Assembly: GCA_030613125.1 (NCBI GenBank)
Contig: JAUWMO010000029.1
Span: forward strand, 1-17,111
Length of the DNA: 17,111 nt
Origin: Bacteroidota bacterium
Lineage (GTDB): Bacteria; Bacteroidota; Bacteroidia; Bacteroidales; VadinHA17
Direction: 5' to 3'
Part shown: positions 15,696 through 17,111 of the stretch, piece by piece
Position numbering within the stretch: the stretch's first letter is position 1
How the letters are laid out: each line of letters opens with the position of its first letter
Notes under the pieces: generated by a model
The model's database searches: none
The model's input: the letters and a program-made list of their open reading frames with translations, nothing else
Told to the model about the DNA's origin: nothing
Program-made: the position numbers and the translations under genes

Positions 15696-15878
15696 ATGGG
15701 ACGTAGAAAATTAGAAGAGAGGCACATACGCAGCCTCACAAAAGTCGCAGGTGGCACAAGTTACGCCATAATTCTCCCAAAGGAGTATATTAGAAAGCTT
15801 AAATGGAGGGCGAAGCAAAAACTGGAAGTTAAACTTTATGGGAACCGGATAACAGTGCGTGACTGGGAACCGTCCTGA
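15696..15878 (+). CDS. Small AbrB/SpoVT-like DNA-binding protein
   Basis: A 60-residue protein with a basic N-terminus (MGRRKLEERHIRSL) followed by one swapped-hairpin AbrB-type domain. TKVAGGTSYAIILPKEYIRK (15-34) matches the pattern of AbrB/MazE-like domains, in which a short strand is followed by the LPKE turn; the second strand pair is QKLEVKLYGNRITVRDW (41-57). Such proteins dimerise and bind palindromic AT-rich DNA. The dense palindrome array directly upstream suggests it represses itself. No toxin partner is adjacent (88 nt to a tRNA downstream), so it is probably not an antitoxin. No Shine-Dalgarno; the ATG gives the conserved domain its natural start. Confidence 0.8.
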   Translation: MGRRKLEERHIRSLTKVAGGTSYAIILPKEYIRKLKWRAKQKLEVKLYGNRITVRDWEPS

Positions 15879-15912
15879 ATGGAATAGTATGATTAGAATC
15901 TATTTTGCAGTG

Positions 15913-15939
15913 TGGGTTTCGAAATTGCAAAACCCATCT
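15913..15939 (+). terminator. Probable terminator of the AbrB-like gene
   Basis: TGGGTTT (15913-15919) pairs with AAACCCA (15930-15936) over a 10-nt loop. An AT-rich run (TCTATTTTAAATATTTTT) follows. The stem is only 7 bp, so confidence is moderate. Confidence 0.45.
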
Positions 15940-15966
15940 ATTTTAAATATTTTTGCCCACCAATCT

Positions 15967-16038
15967 GGCCCCGTAGTTCAACGGATAGAATAGCGGTTTC
16001 CTAAACCGTAGATACAAGTTCGATTCTTGTCGGGGCTA
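15967..16038 (+). tRNA. tRNA-Arg (anticodon CCT)
   Basis: A full cloverleaf can be folded by hand. The acceptor GGCCCCG pairs with CGGGGCT (terminal G-U) with discriminator A. U8 and A9 are present, and the D-stem is GTTC/GAAT. The anticodon stem GCGGT/ACCGT encloses the loop TTCCTAA with CCT at positions 34-36. The T-stem ACAAG/CTTGT encloses TTCGATT. CCA is not encoded (CAA follows). The 3' half is copied twice downstream in interrupted form. Confidence 0.92.
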
Positions 16039-16045
16039 CAAATTT

Positions 16046-16069
16046 AAACCGAAATTTCTTTTGGTTTTT
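16046..16069 (+). terminator. Rho-independent terminator after tRNA-Arg
   Basis: AAACCGAAA (16046-16054) pairs with TTTTGGTTT (16059-16067, one G-U) over the loop TTTC. The run TTCTGTTTTT follows at once. It ends the tRNA transcript just before the GIY-YIG start at 16080. Confidence 0.7.
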
Positions 16070-16079
16070 CTGTTTTTCT

Positions 16080-16319
16080 ATGCTTTATTTTGCTTATGTA
16101 TTAAAAAGCCAGAGTTCCGGTCGATACTATAAAGGACATTGTAATAACCTGGATACCCGTTTAAAGCAGCATAATTCGGGCAAGACAAAATCTATAAAAA
16201 CATATGTTCCCTGGAAGGTTATATATTTTGAAGAATTTGACACTCTTGAGGAAGCAATAAAGAGGGAAAGGTATTTCAAGACAGCAGCAGGAAGAAGGTA
16301 TTTAAGTTCTAAAATATAG
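16080..16319 (+). CDS. GIY-YIG domain nuclease (small single-domain type)
   Basis: A 79-residue protein consisting only of a GIY-YIG nuclease domain. It begins MLYFAYVLKS, where AYV stands in for GIY. RYYKGH (15-20) is the YIG half, and TRLKQHNSG (26-34) carries the conserved Arg27. EEAIKRERYFK (57-67) holds the likely metal-binding Glu63, and AAGRRYL closes the domain. These stand-alone proteins are frequent in Bacteroidota; their natural targets are mostly unknown, and homing or repair roles have been suggested. The gene is inserted between tRNA-Arg and the first interrupted copy of the tRNA's 3' half. Its TAG stop (16317-16319) lies in the part of that copy that matches the tRNA variable loop (TAGATACAAG). 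No Shine-Dalgarno. Confidence 0.88.
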   Translation: MLYFAYVLKSQSSGRYYKGHCNNLDTRLKQHNSGKTKSIKTYVPWKVIYFEEFDTLEEAIKRERYFKTAAGRRYLSSKI

Positions 16320-16388
16320 AATCAAGTTCCCCGCCCGAACGGCCGAAGCCCTTCGGTCGGGCGGGGATTCTTGTCGGGGCTACAAATT
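16317..16388 (+). repeat. Interrupted copy 1 of the tRNA-Arg 3' half carrying a GC-rich palindrome
   Basis: TAGAATCAAGTTC (16317-16329), then GATTCTTGTCGGGGCTAC and AAATT (16366-16388), repeat the tRNA variable loop, T-arm, acceptor and 6 nt beyond (16009-16044). Between them sits a 36-nt insert (16330-16365) exactly in the T-loop. The insert folds as 16329-16338 pairing with 16357-16366, plus an inner CCGAAG/CTTCGG hairpin. It is not a functional tRNA because the D and anticodon arms are absent. Confidence 0.85.
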
Positions 16389-16599
16389 AGTGCTTGTCCA
16401 TAAAGTAGGTATAAATAGATTTAAGAACAAGGAACACCGATTAACGATTTGCGAAGTAGCTGAAAATCTAAAATCGTTAACTTAGCGAACTAAGCGAAGC
16501 GTTCTCACGAACGAAGTGAGTAACCGATCTCACGAAGTAATCCTTGTTCGATAGTCAAAATATTTCTATTATTCTTACATTATAGACAAACACTAATTA
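16385..16599. mobile_element. 215-bp MITE-like element with ~25-bp terminal inverted repeats
   Basis: The left end AATTAGTGCTTGTC (16385-16398) matches the reverse complement of the right end GACAAACACTAATT (16586-16599) at 13 of 14 positions. The match extends to about 21 of 25. The interior has no gene but holds nested dyads: AACAAGGA/TCCTTGTT, TTAACGATTT/AAATCGTTAA and GTGAG/CTCAC. A target-site duplication is not clear. A non-autonomous element or a structured RNA is possible. Confidence 0.55.
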
Positions 16600-16606
16600 A
16601 AAGCCG

Positions 16607-16674
16607 GATACAAGTTCCCCGCCCGAACGGCCGAAGTCCTTCGGTTGGGCGGGGATTCTTGTCAGGGCTATAAA
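16607..16674 (+). repeat. Interrupted copy 2 of the tRNA-Arg 3' half carrying the same palindrome
   Basis: GATACAAGTTC (16607-16617), then GATTCTTGTCAGGGCTATAA (16654-16673), again flank the same 36-nt palindrome at the same T-loop position. The insert differs from copy 1 at two bases: one in the small loop, and one turning a G-C pair into G-U so the stem is kept. The tRNA part has drifted (CAGGG for CGGGG). Confidence 0.85.
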
Positions 16675-16719
16675 GCAAAAAGAACCTGTTTTTGCGAAGC
16701 AAAAGAGGCTTTTTGCTTT
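16672..16719. repeat. Long nested hairpin
   Basis: AAAGCAAAAAG (16672-16682) and CTTTTTGCTTT (16709-16719) form a perfect 11-bp stem. It encloses a second stem TTTTGC/GCAAAA around GAA, plus CCT/AGG pairs. An adjoining region, 16721-16776, has ACCAG/CTGGT and a motif CACGAAG...GTAATCC that is also found in the 215-bp element. Confidence 0.65.
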
Positions 16720-16820
16720 GACCAGCGGAGCTTTCAGGTCCACGAAGAGTGAAGCGATGAGTAATCCTGGTGGAGCTAAAAATAATGTTTGTATATCAGG
16801 TAATTACAGACATTAGGAAC

Positions 16821-16852
16821 AAAAAAGGAACCATCACTGGTCCCTTTTTTTC
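16821..16852. terminator. Bidirectional rho-independent terminator
   Basis: AAAAAAGGAACC (16821-16832) pairs with GGTCCCTTTTTT (16839-16850), with one mismatch, over the loop ATCACT. There are A-runs on the left and T-runs on the right. It could end the minus-strand gene at the right edge and any + strand transcript from the repeat region. Confidence 0.75.
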
Positions 16853-16978
16853 TTTCACTTCCAAATGTTGGTTTGTCTAATCGTTACATATAAAGCACAC
16901 CTAAATATATTGGAATAAAAGTCAAACCTCTGAGAATATTATTTGATTTTCGTCTCCGTATAAAAAGTACATTACATA

Positions 16979-17111
16979 TTATTCTTCATCATCAATAACT
17001 TCTTTAAATAAGGTTTGTTGTCCTACCTCCCCCTCTTTGACAAGCTCCTCAATAAAATGTTTTAAGGCATCAGTGTATTTCTTATGACATTTAAAGGTAA
17101 TACTTGTTTTT
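16979..17111 (-). CDS. C-terminal end of an unidentified protein, truncated by the window edge
   Basis: Read on the minus strand from the right edge, an uninterrupted frame of 44 codons ends in TAA at 16979-16981. The visible residues include TFKCHKKYTDALKHFIEEL and end in LFKEVIDDEE. The amphipathic helix-like segment and acidic tail are protein-like, and the frame is open to the edge. A bidirectional terminator lies 127 nt downstream of the stop. The family is not recognised, so no function is proposed. The stretch 16853-16978 between terminator and stop holds nothing recognisable. Confidence 0.55.
   Translation of the reverse strand, partial: KTSITFKCHKKYTDALKHFIEELVKEGEVGQQTLFKEVIDDEE

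Noticed and set aside
15696..15878. Antitoxin of a toxin-antitoxin pair
   Set aside because: No toxin-like gene follows; the next gene is a tRNA and the divergent neighbour is a hydratase.
16317..16674. Additional tRNA genes or an intron-containing tRNA
   Set aside because: Only the variable loop to acceptor part is present in the two copies; D and anticodon arms are missing and the T-loop is split.

Overview
The window looks like a chromosomal segment of a Bacteroidota (Bacteroidetes) bacterium. It is AT-rich, and most genes lack a Shine-Dalgarno sequence. It carries a short Bacteroidota-style lipoprotein signal, a tRNA without encoded CCA, and spacers filled with short-period AT-rich repeats. 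This assignment is an inference from style; no rRNA or other taxonomic marker is present.

Region 1 (1-6268, + strand) is an acyl-CoA metabolism block. It holds the 3' three quarters of a biotin-dependent acyl-CoA carboxylase alpha subunit, an archaeal-type HMG-CoA synthase, a thiolase, a DUF35 zinc-ribbon/OB-fold protein, a short-chain-type acyl-CoA dehydrogenase and a small muconolactone-isomerase-like protein. The synthase, thiolase and DUF35 genes encode the same three proteins that form the substrate-channelling acetoacetyl-CoA/HMG-CoA complex in archaea. A plausible theme is making or breaking branched C5/C6 acyl-CoAs (HMG-CoA, 3-methylglutaconyl-CoA, 3-methylcrotonyl-CoA), but the direction cannot be read from the sequence.

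Region 2 (6464-7846) is an alanine/glycine:cation symporter gene.

Region 3 (7997-15501) is the most unusual part. A lipoprotein gene ends 2 nt before the first of two tandem genes, each encoding a KAS III (FabH-like) ketosynthase fused to a FabG-like SDR ketoreductase. Facing them on the minus strand is a compact operon: enoyl-CoA hydratase, LpxL/HtrB-like acyltransferase, and a FabK/nitronate-monooxygenase-like flavoprotein. Together these supply condensation, ketoreduction, (de)hydration, a possible enoyl reduction and acyl transfer, with no ACP or malonyl transacylase in view. This is a candidate self-contained lipid-assembly locus.

Region 4 (15502-17111) is accessory. A small AbrB-like regulator is preceded by four 12-bp-spaced TACGTA palindromes that also form one long dyad. 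Next come tRNA-Arg(CCT) and a GIY-YIG nuclease gene, then two copies of the tRNA 3' half, each interrupted at the T-loop by the same GC-rich palindrome. A 215-bp element with terminal inverted repeats lies between the copies. Further hairpins, a bidirectional terminator and the C-terminal end of an unidentified minus-strand gene finish the window.
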